64,000 nucleotides of DNA from assembly GCA_002270565.1 (NCBI GenBank), contig NQMI01000115.1, positions 16,323-80,322 of the forward strand, in the 5' to 3' direction. A program made the translations under genes and the position numbers. Positions 32,738-44,076 of this stretch are shown in pieces (positions within the stretch are counted from its first letter, which is position 1; the number at the start of each line of letters is the position of its first letter). The DNA comes from Stenocarpella maydis. Lineage: Eukaryota > Ascomycota > Sordariomycetes > Diaporthales > Diaporthaceae. The notes beneath the pieces were generated by a model. That model had not been told where the DNA came from. It did not search any database and saw only the letters and a list, made by a program, of their open reading frames with translations.

Positions 32738-34570
32738 CTATCCCAGTAGGTCATCAAGCCCCGAGCTTCCCGTGCTGGCAGGGGGCTGGCTGCTGCCCGC
32801 TGGCTTGGACTGCGCAGCTGGAGCACCCCAGATGCCGGCGCTGCTCTTTTCCTTCGCCAACTGGCCCAGCGCTGGTCCGCCCCCGGTGTTCTGCTTCTTG
32901 GCACCAGTACCGCTTGCAGTTGCCCACAGCGCACCAAAAGCGTCACCGCCGGCAGGCTTCTTGGCGGATGAGCCAGTTCCCGTGGGCCTCAGAGCCGCCA
33001 TCCCGCCCGCCGAGGTCGGTGTCGAGGCTGCCTGGGGAGTGCCGCCGGCTTGCACAGAAGTGAAGTAGTTCGGCCCGGACGGTTGGTATCCACCACCTAG
33101 AGGCTTATTGCCGGCAGGTGACATGGCCGTGGAGGAAGCAAGAGGGGTGCTAAAGGAGGAGTAGTTCGCCACTGGGGTGGTCGTCGTACTGCTGGTGGGA
33201 GGTGGGGATATGGATGAGAAGCCCATCATGTTTGTGAGGTTGGTAGGAGCGGCCACGGGCGCCGGAGCGGCAAACGTGGCGCCCGAGGCGTTGGACGTCA
33301 TGAGCGGGTTGCCAAATGCAGAAGACTGGGGGGCGGATGTCTGTCCTGCCGGTGTCGCGGATTGAAAGTCGTCGAAGTCGTCATCATCGTTGGCGGCGGC
33401 GGCGGCTGCCGCTGGAGCGGTGGTTGCTGACAGCGAAGCCAACCCAGAGCCGTTGGAAGGAGCTGCAGGAGCTGCAGAGGACGAGGAGGGTATGGGGTCG
33501 TCGAAGGAGAAGAGGTCGACTTCGGGCTCTTTCTTCTTTGGAGGCTCGACGGCAGCGGGAGCGGGCGTCGTCTTCTTGGTGCCAGCCCGTTCCGTTGTCT
33601 TGCGGCGTGCTGGCTCGGGGTTGTCATGTCCCTCGAACTCATCATACTCCTCGAACTGATCTCCGCCTCCCGGACGCCGGGAAGTGTCTCGGAAGTCGTT
33701 GCTCTCACCGCCGAACCCGCCTCCGTCACCATACACACCGCCAGAGTATCCTCCGAAGTTGGCGGAGCTGCCGCCGTAGCCGCCACTCTCGCTGCCAAAA
33801 CCGCCGTATCGGCTGCTCCCGCCGCTCGAGAACCCGCCCCCGAGGCCCGCGCCTCCCTCGACGCCTGTGTATTTTGCCTTGTTTGCCCGGGCCTTCTTTC
33901 GCTCTGCTCGGATACGGTCGACGTCGCCGAGCAGATCAGTCAGCTCCTTGGCGCGATTCCGTACGTTGATGCCTTGGTCCTTGCCATTCTGATCGATGTA
34001 ATGGAACTGGCGCAGCATCTTCAGGAGGGTAAGGTGGGATCGAGCGTCGTCAATAACACGCTCCGAGCCGTGCTTGATTAGATACTCGAGCAGCTGCAAG
34101 GCCTTGTAGATCTGTCTCCATTCCTCGGCGGCCTTTTCTGTGAATCGCCGGTAGATCATGGGCATGATCTCGTTGAGGGTTTGGCTGGGCGTGGAACAGC
34201 TGGTCAGCGATCTGTGACTGGCAGGCACTGCGGTGGATGAAGTCAATCATACTAGTTGAAGGTGCCATTGGCGATCTCTTGCATCAGCGACGAGGATGCC
34301 CCCCACGGCTCGTTGTTCGTGGCCTCGCGCACCTGTTGTCGTCGGGTTAGCAATGTAAGCGTTGGCGCAGGGCCCACTGTGGTTGTTGTTGTACCTTGGA
34401 CTCCATCTCGGTGTAGTTCATGACGGCTGTTCGCTTGGGTGTTAGTAGTCATCGAAGGCGTGGGCATCCATCGTAGTAAATCACTCACCATTCTGGACCT
34501 TGCGCACTCCTGCCTTGATATCATACAAGGTCAGGTTAGATACGGTGTCCTTGAGGCTGTTGAGATCCAT
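32738..34570 (-). CDS. ENT3: ENTH-domain epsin, Ent3-like
   Basis: Four exons, 34570-34489, 34426-34395, 34332-34253 and 34184-32738, with introns of 62, 62 and 68 bp encode 546 residues. The N terminus is a full ENTH domain. It opens MDLNSLKDTVSNLTLYDIKA, continues MNYTEMESKVREATNNEPWG, and after the third intron NEIMPMIYRRFTEK, WRQIYKALQLLEYLIKHGSE and FHYIDQNGKDQGINVRNRAK. Basic ARANKAK follows, then a Gly/Ser/Tyr-rich stretch. The tail has DLFSFDDP and a DDDFDDFQSA acidic-Phe motif of the kind that binds the gamma-ear of AP-1/GGA, and ends GLDDLLG, a clathrin-box-like end. No ubiquitin-interacting motif was seen, which favours Ent3 over Ent1/2. The protein would recruit clathrin adaptors to PtdIns phosphates at trans-Golgi/endosomes. 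Confidence 0.92.
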
Positions 34571-35020
34571 CTTGGCGATTGGTTGCAGTCCTGGCGCAGA
34601 GAGTGTCGTCAAGTATAGTATGCCGAACTTGGTGGCAATGCGACGGGGTGAGGATGTCGGAGCTGGGCAGCTTCCTCTGTCAGTCTGCTTTCGGGGACGG
34701 GGACGGCGACGGTGTCTGTGCCTGTGGTGCTGTTCCCCAGAGTGCCCTGCCGAGCACTCTCAAAACGGCCCCTGGAGTGTCGGCCCAAGGAGCGTATGTT
34801 AATGGACTCTGACTAAGACCAAACTCGCCCTCCCTGCCTCCCCTAACCCTCATCGCACAGACAACCACCCAGCCCACCCTGCACATTTAAAGACAGTGGA
34901 CCAGCACTGAACGCATCTGTTCAACGCCCGCCAATTCAAATACACAGTAGTCTATTTCTTGCAATACGTAAAGAAGAATAATCAGTAACTAGATATCGAT
35001 ATATTCCTAACAATCCAGCA

Positions 35021-35030
35021 TACCTAGGTA
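35021..35030. promoter_or_regulatory. TACCTAGGTA palindrome
   Basis: Perfect copy 451 bp upstream of the epsin start codon. Confidence 0.35.
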
Positions 35031-36321
35031 GCTCGTAGACACTGGAGGACTCGATGAACAGCTTGGAGTGAGGGCTACAGCTGAATAATCGCCACCCTAA
35101 CCCGTCCGGGTTACACACCTGATCCAAGCTACATGCGCAGGCGGAGCTTCTATTCCCCCTGCGCTCTTGTGCAGCTGTTCAGGAGCCCAGGAGATTGCAG
35201 TCAGGCTTCTTTAGAGAAGTGGGTCGTAGGCATGGAATAGTGATGTCGTTCATTATAAAAAATGATGATTTTCTGGATGGCAGAGACACAGTCTTGTCTG
35301 CGTGGTCGAGGTAACTGTCGGCTTGTTGTTGCCTCAGGCCAGCCCGTCCAAGCTGTCCTGGACAATGACGACCCCTGGTGATGTCGTCTACGCTCATCTG
35401 AAAAAGTTTGTCCCGCCAGCTTCTCAATGGGTTGACAGCTAGTTTCATCCACGACAGCCATCCTCTACGCCCTCGATCCGGCCTGTATCTATCCACTTGG
35501 TATTCTTGGTTGTATTTCTAGTTGTGTTTGATACTCAAAACACACCAAACAGGTACGTTGAACAGCTCTTATTGTACCGTACCTTGCTCTGTTGTTACTG
35601 GCCCCAGTGGACAGACAGCTCGAGCTCGCCCACAGCTCCTGTGGTTCCGAATCCCACGATTGAGGTGGACATGTCGGCTCAGTGGCTGTTTGGGAGGAGG
35701 CTTGTGGTCACAGCAACCGGCTGCTCTCGCTCTCTCTCGCTCTTCTGTCGTGCCCAGCGTACAATGACGACTGCTGGACGTCTGAGGCTTGCATGGGCTT
35801 GCTTACTCTCACCCAGTTTCCGACCTGGGAGATGAGCTACATCTACCTCGGCGGGCGGGCGTGACAGAGCGAGTGTCTGGGCTTGTCTCAAGAGGGTCGG
35901 CCTGTTGAGTTCTCCACAGATCTCGATCCCGAAAGCCACCAACAACACACTGCCCTGACCTGCCCACCGAGCTTCCATGGCTGCTGTAGCTCGTCGGGGG
36001 CTTGTGGGTGTCGGGTTGCCTAGGCTCGATGCTGCAAACAGCCGACAAGAGGGGCGTGGGCGTGGGCTTCTCCTGCCGATCTTGGCCCGTCTGCCCAGAG
36101 AGCCTTGCCCCCCTGAAACCGCTCTCTCCGTTCTTTACCCTTGGTACCTAAGTACGTGTGCACCTGGGCAGGTAGTACCTCGCAGGCAGCTACACAGACA
36201 GGGTACCTGACCCGAGCTGAGCTGAGCGGGTGGTGAGGCAAGCTTGTCCTGGCCCAGGTGAAGCTTTGCCTGCCTTGCTTACTTGCCCACCCTGCCTGCT
36301 TACTTTGGTATACTCGATGCC

Positions 36322-36331
36322 TACCTAGGTA
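36322..36331. promoter_or_regulatory. TACCTAGGTA palindrome
   Basis: Perfect copy 229 bp upstream of the cyclophilin start, followed by a CTAGGTA half-site. Confidence 0.35.
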
Positions 36332-36559
36332 GGCTAGGTACTTTGGTGCGCGTGGGGGTGTGTCGGCACCCTACGTGATGATGCTCGGGCTCTGAGCCTC
36401 GTCTCGCTGCGCTTTTCCGCCTGCTCTCTGCTGCCCTCAGCTCTCGCCTCTCTCGAGAACCCCGCCACGCTCGTCTGCTTATTGGGTGCATCCCTGCCTG
36501 CCAACTTGCGCGACAAACCCCGTTTTGCTAAAACATCACATCATTCGCCCAGATCCGTC

Positions 36560-37346
36560 ATGGCTGCCCCGCTCTGCATGCCCCGCGTTATTACTTCCAG
36601 CTTCCGAGCTGCTGTTGCCCCTCGATTTTCTCCCTCTTCCACCCCCAGCTTCGTCAACAAGACTTCTCCTTCAATCCTTTCTCCCTTCCATCAACGAACA
36701 ACTGCCTTCAGCTCTGCCCGGTTCTTCTCATCAACATCACCCATCATGTCTAAGGTGTAAGTATTCGATCCCATCACCATCACCATCGGCTGTCGACCCT
36801 GCTACCCCTCCAGTCCCAATCTGCCTTCTCCTGGCCCTGCTGGGAACTCTCGACACTAACACACCCCATTCTGCAGTCACTTCGAGCTCGAGTGGGAGGG
36901 TCCCGTCCTCGACAGCAGCAACAAGCCCACCAAGGAGGTCAAGGGTAAGCAACATCCATCTGAGTATCCCTTGTACTGCCATGTGCTTCGCATCAATCCT
37001 CTTGTTCCCCCATCTCTCGGGCTGTGCTATTACCTCTTCCTGCACAACACAACTTCTCATGGCCCGGTACTACGGGCCCGCCCAATTGCATGCTGGAAAC
37101 CGTTCGATCCTTCTGCTTCCTTGCTACCCCTTCTGGTGCCATATAAGAAGCGTTGCTAACATCCAGCCCCAACCTTGAAGTCCAGTCGGGCGTGATTAAC
37201 TTCAACCTCTACGACGACGTCGTCCCCAAGACCACCAGAAACTTCAAGGAGCTCTGCACCGGTGAGCAGGGCTACGGCTACGCTGGCTCTGCCTTCCACC
37301 GTGTCATCCCTGAGTTCATGCTTCAGGGTGGTGACTTCACCCGCGG

Positions 37347-37377
<31 letters not shown>

Positions 37378-37730
37378 GAGAAGTTCGCCGATGAGAACTT
37401 TCAGATCAAGCACACCCGCCCTGGTCTGCTGTCCATGGCCAACGCCGGCCCCAACACGTACGTCACCCGTACTGCCAGGACCCATCCAGGTGTACTCTCT
37501 TTCCGAACATGAGCTAACAGGTCCAAACCAGCAACGGCTCCCAATTCTTCATCACCACCGTCGTGACCTCCTGGCTGGACGGCCGCCACGTCGTCTTCGG
37601 CGAGGTTGCCGATGACGAGTCTTTCAAGAACGTCAAGGCCATCGAGGCTGCCGGTTCCTCCAGTGGTGCCATCAAGTATGGCAAGAAGCCTACCATCGTC
37701 AAGTCTGGCGAGGGTCATAAGTCCCACTAA
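36560..37730 (+). CDS. csr-1: Cyclophilin A-type peptidyl-prolyl isomerase, mitochondrial and cytosolic forms
   Basis: Exons 36560-36756, 36877-36944, 37181-37457 and 37532-37730 encode 246 residues. The first 62 form an Arg/Ser/Thr-rich, acid-free N terminus ([20 protein letters not shown]) typical of a mitochondrial targeting peptide. A second ATG at 36746 (MSKV), just before the first intron, starts a 184-residue cytosolic form, as known for Neurospora csr-1. The catalytic core is intact: [20 protein letters not shown] has the active-site Arg, then [18 protein letters not shown] and [13 protein letters not shown] with the Trp needed for cyclosporin binding. It is the likely cyclosporin A target. 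It converges on the RPC6 gene. The start of exon 3 rests on frame and family alignment ([12 protein letters not shown]). Confidence 0.96.
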
Positions 37731-38391
37731 GCGATTTGCATGGAGGGAGTTGGGCGCGGCTCGGACCGCGGGTTATCACCACCAACAATCAATATGATGG
37801 TGGCTAGATGAGCCAATGAACTGAATGATAGGTCTCTCTGAAACCTTGGACAGTTAGCTTAGTGCTATTCTGGGCGTAGGCAACTCAAAATAAAAAAAAA
37901 AAGGGATTTGCTCTTCTCCGACTGTGATCATCATTCATGCATGTGTCTTTCAGGCAGCGTGGCCGTAGTTGACTTGACGCTCTCGTCCAAACTATGTTGG
38001 CGCTGATGACCCCGTCTGAATTATTTGGACCAACTCGACGCTGTCACTGACCACAGGATGCTGGGGCAATTCTCGCTGCGCGTTTTTGGCTGCGTCGCAA
38101 CATGGCGATGCTTGTGAGTGGCCCCATAATAAATAATACAGTCTTGAACCAAGAGCCAAGAGCCTTCTGAACTCTTTCGGTGGCTACGGGATACCTTGAA
38201 TAATCCATCCTTGAACGCCGTTCCATTTACCAACCGAATGCAGGATATGCAAAATGTAAAACCGCTTCCCACCCGTCCCTCGGTTGGGTGTATTCGCTTT
38301 TCGCTCCCGGAATTATATATACACACCGGCCTGGCCCCTCGCCATCTCCTACGGGTAGACACAACATTATCTGCCCCAGCGGATTACATGC
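37731..38391. other. Convergent 3' intergenic region
   Basis: 660 bp between the stops of the cyclophilin and RPC6 genes. A run of 13 or so A bases at about 37890-37902 follows the cyclophilin gene. No gene seen. Confidence 0.6.
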
Positions 38392-39579
38392 TCAGTCGCC
38401 CAGCCACCTCTGGAAGTAGACGCAATTGGCCGGGTTGACGGGCCCGCCTTCCTCACACAGGTCAAAGACGGGGCACCGGCCGCACGGCGCCTCGGTGAGG
38501 CCGTTGCTCATGGGGCCCGCGCCCATGTCCTGGGCCTGCAGGTCGAGAACGTCCTCGTCCATGCTGTGGTCGCGCATGAGCGCCGTCAGCGGCGTCGGGT
38601 CGACCCTCGCGGCGCGCACCGTCCGGTACCCCTTGACCTTGCCCACACGCACCGGCTCCACCAGCCCGTCGGCCACGAGCACGTCCACCAGCTGCTGCAC
38701 GTCGGCGATGCCCAGGGTCGTGTTGTTGGTGATGCCGCTCGCGGAGATGAGCTCCGCGATCTGCCGCACCGTCGGGTACGCGTTGTACCCCGCGGGGAGG
38801 GGCAGCAGCTGCGTGCGCCTCGGCTCGCGGGGCCGCCTCTCGCGCGAGGCCGGCGCGGGGTCCTCGCCCGACATGTCCTCTGCGGCGCGCTTCTTGCCCT
38901 TTGCTGCCGCGACCGCCTCCTTGTCGCCCTTGAGCACGCCCTTTTTTGGCTGCTTCTCCTTGTGCGCGCTGTGGACGCTCCGGTACGTGCTCTGCCTGGT
39001 GATGAAGTCGAAGATGACCTTGAGCAGCTCGGAGATGAAGGCCTCGTCCAGGTTGCTGTCCGTGTACCAGGGGCCGCCCGTCGCCTTCTCGGATGGCCGC
39101 AGGCTGGACTTTATGTACATCTTCTTGTTGGGGTGCTCCACGCTCTTCATGTCCTTGATGTAGCCCTTGGACTCGAGGAACTTGAGGTGCGACTTGAGGA
39201 CTGAGTCGTGCATCTGCAGCCTCGCCTTGAGGGTGCGCGACCAGATCCCGTCCGCACCCGCGTCGTCAATCATCTCGTACACCATCGACTGCTCCCTGTT
39301 GAGCGCCCGGTACTTGACGGCGTCGGCGGCCTGCCGCCACTTCCACAGGTAGCCGCCGCCCTGCCGCGCCACCGAGATGAGGAGCCGGTCGTTGATGAGC
39401 GCCTGAAGGACGCGGAGTAGGGTGTTGGCGTCATCGGTCACGCCGAGGGAGAGGAGGTCTTCTTGGCTGAAGAGCCGGGTCTCGTCGCCGTGGTGCTGGC
39501 ATGATTCGTAGAGGGCATCCTTCAGGACGCTGAGTTTGGCCGGGTCCGCGTCCGACCCGGACGGGGAGACGGCGGCCAT
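38392..39579 (-). CDS. RPC34: RNA polymerase III subunit RPC6 (Rpc34)
   Basis: A single exon of 395 residues from MAAVSPSGSDADPAK. It is the Rpc34/RPC6 subunit, which with Rpc82 and Rpc31 forms the Pol III initiation subcomplex that contacts TFIIIB and opens DNA. Tandem winged helices cover about residues 15-165 (ALINDRLLISVARQGGGYLW, MVYEMIDDAGADGIWSRTLK, LKFLESKGYIKDMKSVEHPN). The conserved PSEKATGGPWYTDSNLDEAF motif follows, then a charged insertion (about 200-250) and the third winged helix. The C terminus keeps four cysteines (PCGRC, DLC, PANC), the iron-sulfur ligands known in this subunit, followed by FQRWL. Length is slightly above yeast Rpc34. Confidence 0.96.
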   Translation of the reverse strand: MAAVSPSGSDADPAKLSVLKDALYESCQHHGDETRLFSQEDLLSLGVTDDANTLLRVLQALINDRLLISVARQGGGYLWKWRQAADAVKYRALNREQSMVYEMIDDAGADGIWSRTLKARLQMHDSVLKSHLKFLESKGYIKDMKSVEHPNKKMYIKSSLRPSEKATGGPWYTDSNLDEAFISELLKVIFDFITRQSTYRSVHSAHKEKQPKKGVLKGDKEAVAAAKGKKRAAEDMSGEDPAPASRERRPREPRRTQLLPLPAGYNAYPTVRQIAELISASGITNNTTLGIADVQQLVDVLVADGLVEPVRVGKVKGYRTVRAARVDPTPLTALMRDHSMDEDVLDLQAQDMGAGPMSNGLTEAPCGRCPVFDLCEEGGPVNPANCVYFQRWLGD

Positions 39580-40485
39580 TTTATGACTTTTCGGGGGCTA
39601 TCGCGGATTCGAGGGGTAGTTTGGGAGGTGAAGTCGTAGGTCAAGTCGGGGGTCAGAGTCGAGGTCTGGTATGGGAGGTGAGTCACGCGCCGATGGAAAT
39701 TGACATGGTCGGGTGGTTTGCTGTGCAGGAAATGTGTGATTGCTGATAAGATTGTCTAGGTGGCCACGAAAGAGCGAATGGAAGACGTTGTTTCAGCTCT
39801 GATATGGATGCTTGGAGGTCTGTTCGTACTTGTAGGGCGGTGGGAGTCGTCGCGCAACATCTAAATCCAGAGAGCTTTGGCGAAGGAGAGTCATTGTCAC
39901 TGAAGCCCCGCGAAATTTACTGCCGCTCTGGGGTCGAGCAGCAGCCGCCGATCTTCAGCTAACCCCACACCGCCTGCCGTTTGTGGAGGGCCAATTGGAC
40001 AGTCTTCAGTGCTGCCCAGGCTCCGTCACATGTCTGCATAGCATCTTCACTTCATACATTTCCCAGCCTCCATTCTCTTCTGGGCATTCTTCCTCTTTAT
40101 GTTTCACTTTAACGGAATATAGCTTGATGTTATGTCCGCTCCTCGAAACAGAATTTGTATGCACTTTACCGTGACTATAGTTTAAATAGACTTATGATTA
40201 TAATTTTTGGATTTCTCAAAAGGTGATGGAGTGGTAGCCACGTGCTAGCACATGGGCGTCCTCACAATGTTCTTGAGCATGGTCGACTTTTGGTGTAAGC
40301 TATCTCACACAATGCAATTACTGCGGACGACACTCACCTGCAACAGGAGATGAGAACATGAGCAGCACAAGTTGGTCAGACCGAATTCGATGGAACCCAA
40401 ATAGGATTTTTCACTCCTGTGAATGGAGGGGATGACAGTATATGAAAGCCGCTAGAAATTCGGATGCCCAAAAACCCACAGTCAA

Positions 40486-40555
40486 CCACTCCTAAACCTA
40501 CAACCCCTAGACCTACAACTCCTAGACCTACAACTCCTAGACCTACAGCGCCTAT
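40486..40555 (+). repeat. 15-bp minisatellite (CTACAACTCCTAGAC)n
   Basis: Four to five copies of a 15-bp unit, the outer ones diverged. One frame reads PRPTT repeatedly inside a 64-codon frame, but no gene structure supports translation. Confidence 0.8.
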
Positions 40556-41573
40556 ACCTATCACATCTACACCAACACCTACAGTACTCTCACCAATTGA
40601 CAAGTATAACATATATGTTCCAGTGGGCCTACGCTTTTTGATACGTTCTAGGGGTTGAAATAGCCTAGTGGGTATAGGTTAGGTGTCTGTATTTGGGGTC
40701 TTGTAATTTGGCCTGCGTGCGATCATTGTTGGTGTGCCGGTGGGTGGTCATGTCCAGTGATGTATACATCAAAGTCTTCGAGCTGGGACCTTCTCGCTAC
40801 TGCCCCAGAGGCTTTGGGTCGTGTCCCTGACTTTTCTACATGAGCTGGTGCCTGTCCATGAAACTAGCTACACGAGGTTTGGGCATCATCAGCCTGTCTT
40901 CTCAAACCACCACGCCTGATGACCTACCGGCTATTCCAAACGACTAGTTGTGGAACTTAGTCGCCTGTTCATCCGAACACCAGCTTGAAGAAAACTTACA
41001 CGACGCTTGCATAAAGTCTTTGGTCTAGAATCTGAGCTGAGCTGCATACGTTTTTGGCCCAGGCACTCGACTGACCACTTGCAATGCTTACTTCCAACGT
41101 TTCTTCCGCCTTCCCTCGATGTTCAACCATTTCAACACATAATCCCTTCATTCAGTCTTGCGTTGCTTCTCGACCACCGTTCTTTTCCTTTCCGGAGACG
41201 CACGGGAACCATCGCCTTGTCAAATCCCCCCCCCCTGCTACTCGCCGCTGAATCCTTCCGATGTCTTGAAGGCGCAGTCGCCTTTTGACTCGAGTTTCCT
41301 CCGCTTGGGATTCTGATATTCTTTTCCTCTGCAGCGTCATATTCATTATCCGTACACCAGAGCGTCAAAGCTTCTCATATGATAAGAGCAACCTCCGAAA
41401 TTTGCTCTGTTGCACTCGTGAGTTATCTTGTCCTGCTCCCAAGCTCACCTCAATTTCGTCTGATATCTGTGGGTTTTCCAACACACCCCCCCCCCAAAAA
41501 AAAAGAAAAACATAAACCTCTCAAGCGGGTGACGATCCCTTCCACTCCCCTTTAATTTGTGACACCATCAATC

Positions 41574-41583
41574 TACCTAGGTA
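41574..41583. promoter_or_regulatory. TACCTAGGTA palindrome
   Basis: Perfect copy 51 bp upstream of the start codon of the 792-residue protein gene. Confidence 0.35.
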
Positions 41584-41633
41584 CTAACCACAAGTGGCAT
41601 TCTATCGACAGACGGCTCCGCACACCAATTACT

Positions 41634-44076
41634 ATGGCTCAGCAATACTCCCCGGCCGCCGGCATTGAGACAGATGATACCTGGACTTTGAGCTTTTCGG
41701 CCTCCGCTCCCATGAGTTTCCACGGTAGTGAAGCGACGATTGGGAGTGAAGCCACGACCGTCGAACACCTAGCTGTCTCTCACAGTTGCCCCAACCAATT
41801 GCTGCTGCCAAACACGATGGCAATCCCTTCACCCGACATGACTACCTCTCACATATATCATGGAACACAGCAAAATGAAGAATTGACTGTGCTCTCTGAC
41901 GTTGTGGTCCGCCAGAGCGCTCAAGCACCTCCGCAAGGTGTCAACCACGATGAGCACGAAATCGAGATGTCTTGCGCAAACGAGGAGCAAGACCGCAGTG
42001 TGCCCCAAACAGTCGAGCCCGCAGATTCTGTTGCGGAGATTGCAGAGACGCAGAATGATGTCTCCTCCGAAGACCTATCGGAAGAGGACATGAGTGACGG
42101 AGCTGAATCCCGCATGTCGCCTCAGCCGGAGGACGATATTAACCGTCTGGACAAATACGCCTTCAACTGTGCCGGAAAAGCTTATGACCATCAAGTTCCT
42201 CAGAATTTGACTAGTGGTATCACCATCTTTGCAAAGAAGGTGACGGCAACCATCACCCTCCTACAGTACCTCGAATCGGTCGAGAACCAGGCCGGAAATG
42301 AGGTGTTCCCCAGTCTCGTACCTCACGAGGAGGAGATAAAACGCAAGACCAGGAAGGTCGAGTGCGTCTGGGTTGGAATGCTACCCAACCCGCAAACTAA
42401 GCACAAGCACACTACATCTGCCTCTGCTTCCGTGAAAGACGAGCCACAGCCTAACCCCGTAACCCCTACATTGAAGAACGGCAAGGACAAGACCATAGAG
42501 GCACAAGTCGAGGGAAGATCCGATACTGCAAAGAAGACACAACAGAGGTTGAAGAAGGTTCAGTCTATTATCGACATTGAGGACGCTCAGCTGGACGTCT
42601 TGCCATACGCTACCAATGCCCTCCGCGTTGTCGCCAAGAAGCAGACCAGAAATGTCAAGACATGGCATCTTTACGCCTTGGCTCTGTCGGAGGACGGCTC
42701 GAAGTTATGCCAAGGTTGGAAGGTCGGTTTTGATGATGTGTTCTTCTTCAAGCCCTTCCGCGACGATACTGCGGCGGGTCTCATGAAGCGAAGACTCGCC
42801 TCGGGGAACAAAATCACGGCTGCGACCTTCCCAGCCAAAACTGCGCCAGCTCCTGCCCCCCAAGCTTCTGCTTCGGTGCAGCAACCGGCGGGCCTCGTCC
42901 CGGTTCCGTCGACACCGACACCAGGCGATCTGCCGAGCCCCAAGTCGTCTGGCAGAAAGGGAGAGGCTTCCAATGACTTGCCTGATGAAACTGTGTGCCA
43001 GAATTTCAAGGATGAAGAGGTGCTTGGTCAAGATGATGACCACACTCAGAGCTTGTGTGGCCATCTTGAGGACGCCAACGGTTCTGATGAACTCAGCCAG
43101 CCAGCCCCTGACCTTGACTCGGGAGATCTGGATGCGCCTCAATCGACGGGGGCACAGCCGAAGCCGATCACTACTGTCGGCGACGACGGGGAAGAGGACG
43201 CCTACCCCGACCATGCTGTTTCTGCCGACAACGCGTCTTACAAGGACTTCCTCGACCACATGGTGCGCGAGCTCTCCGTCGTTCAGCCCGTCGAGACTCC
43301 TGGGCCGCATGGGATTGTGGCTGGAAGTTCTTCGGGGGAGAAGAGAAAGAGGGTCGCCTTCGATCCTGGCTGCGGCGACGTCGCGAATACCCGCAGAAAG
43401 ACGGCTGGCCGCTTCATGGGCCCTAAGGATGCCCAAGGCGGCTTGGAGAGTGAGGGGTCCCCCGCCTCGTTCGTTCTTCAGCAGCAGACTGGCCACTTTG
43501 CCAGCAAGATTATGAATAAAATCGACAAGATGGTGGAGCGGGGGGACGTGGCGGGCCTCCGCCAGTGCGCCACGATGGTGGAGTGCATCGAGAAACGCGG
43601 CTGCCCTGGCCCGAAGAGCGCTTTCGCACCATACCTGAACGCCACGTCCAAGAGGGACGAGAACCCGCGGGCTTGCAATGATAAGCTGCGGGAGATTCTT
43701 GTTAGTCCTTCCCCACTGGCCCCAGCCTACTTGAAAGAAGCAAGTGCTTACTAGCTCCTTGCAGGACCTCTTCCCGGACCTCGAGGACGTCGACGTTGAC
43801 AACCACGTCCTTGCCTGGCTGATCACTGGTCTCCGGCTCACAGGCCAGTCAATCGATATCGGCCTCCTTGAGCCTTGCATCAGATCCTTCAGCTGTCTGT
43901 ACAAGGAGAAGTTCGGAGAGACAGCCAACCACCATCCCACGGTGGGTAAAGGCGACATTATTGACATGGTCTGCCGAGCACGGGACGACGCAGAGAAGAT
44001 GGTGAAGAACATCCCTCTCAACGCAGAGTCAAAGGTATGGGTGCCCCATTTCTGGGTTGATCCTTGGCAAGGCTGA
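41634..44076 (+). CDS. Unrecognised 792-residue acidic/low-complexity protein
   Basis: Two exons, 41634-43700 and 43765-44076, with a 64-bp GTTAGT...TGCAG intron. The start was set at the first ATG, MAQQYSPAAGIETD; the longer frame opens at a GTG. The N-terminal 160 residues are acidic and Ser-rich. More ordered blocks are DKYAFNCAGKAYDHQVPQNL, KKVTATITLLQYLESVEN with KRKTRKVECVWVGMLP, and TWHLYALALSEDGSKLCQGW with VGFDDVFFFKPF. A disordered stretch containing EKRKRVAFDPG, a possible nuclear localisation signal, leads to a helical C terminus (FASKIMNKIDKMVERGDVAG; DLFPDLEDVDVDNHVLAWLI). A further donor-like GTATGG at 44033 means the last exon could end differently. A nuclear role is a guess. 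Confidence 0.7.

Larger units (their letters stand above)
34571..36559. other. Divergent promoter region of epsin and cyclophilin genes
   Basis: About 2 kb with no supported gene. It holds TACCTAGGTA palindromes at 35021-35030 and 36322-36331 and further CTAGGTA half-sites near 36340. Pyrimidine-rich DNA precedes the cyclophilin start. Confidence 0.6.
39580..41633. other. Intergenic, 2 kb, with promoter of the 792-residue gene
   Basis: No supported gene. It has a tandem repeat near 40486-40550, pyrimidine-rich leader DNA, C and A runs near 41485-41510, and a TACCTAGGTA palindrome at 41574-41583, 51 bp before the next start codon. Confidence 0.55.
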
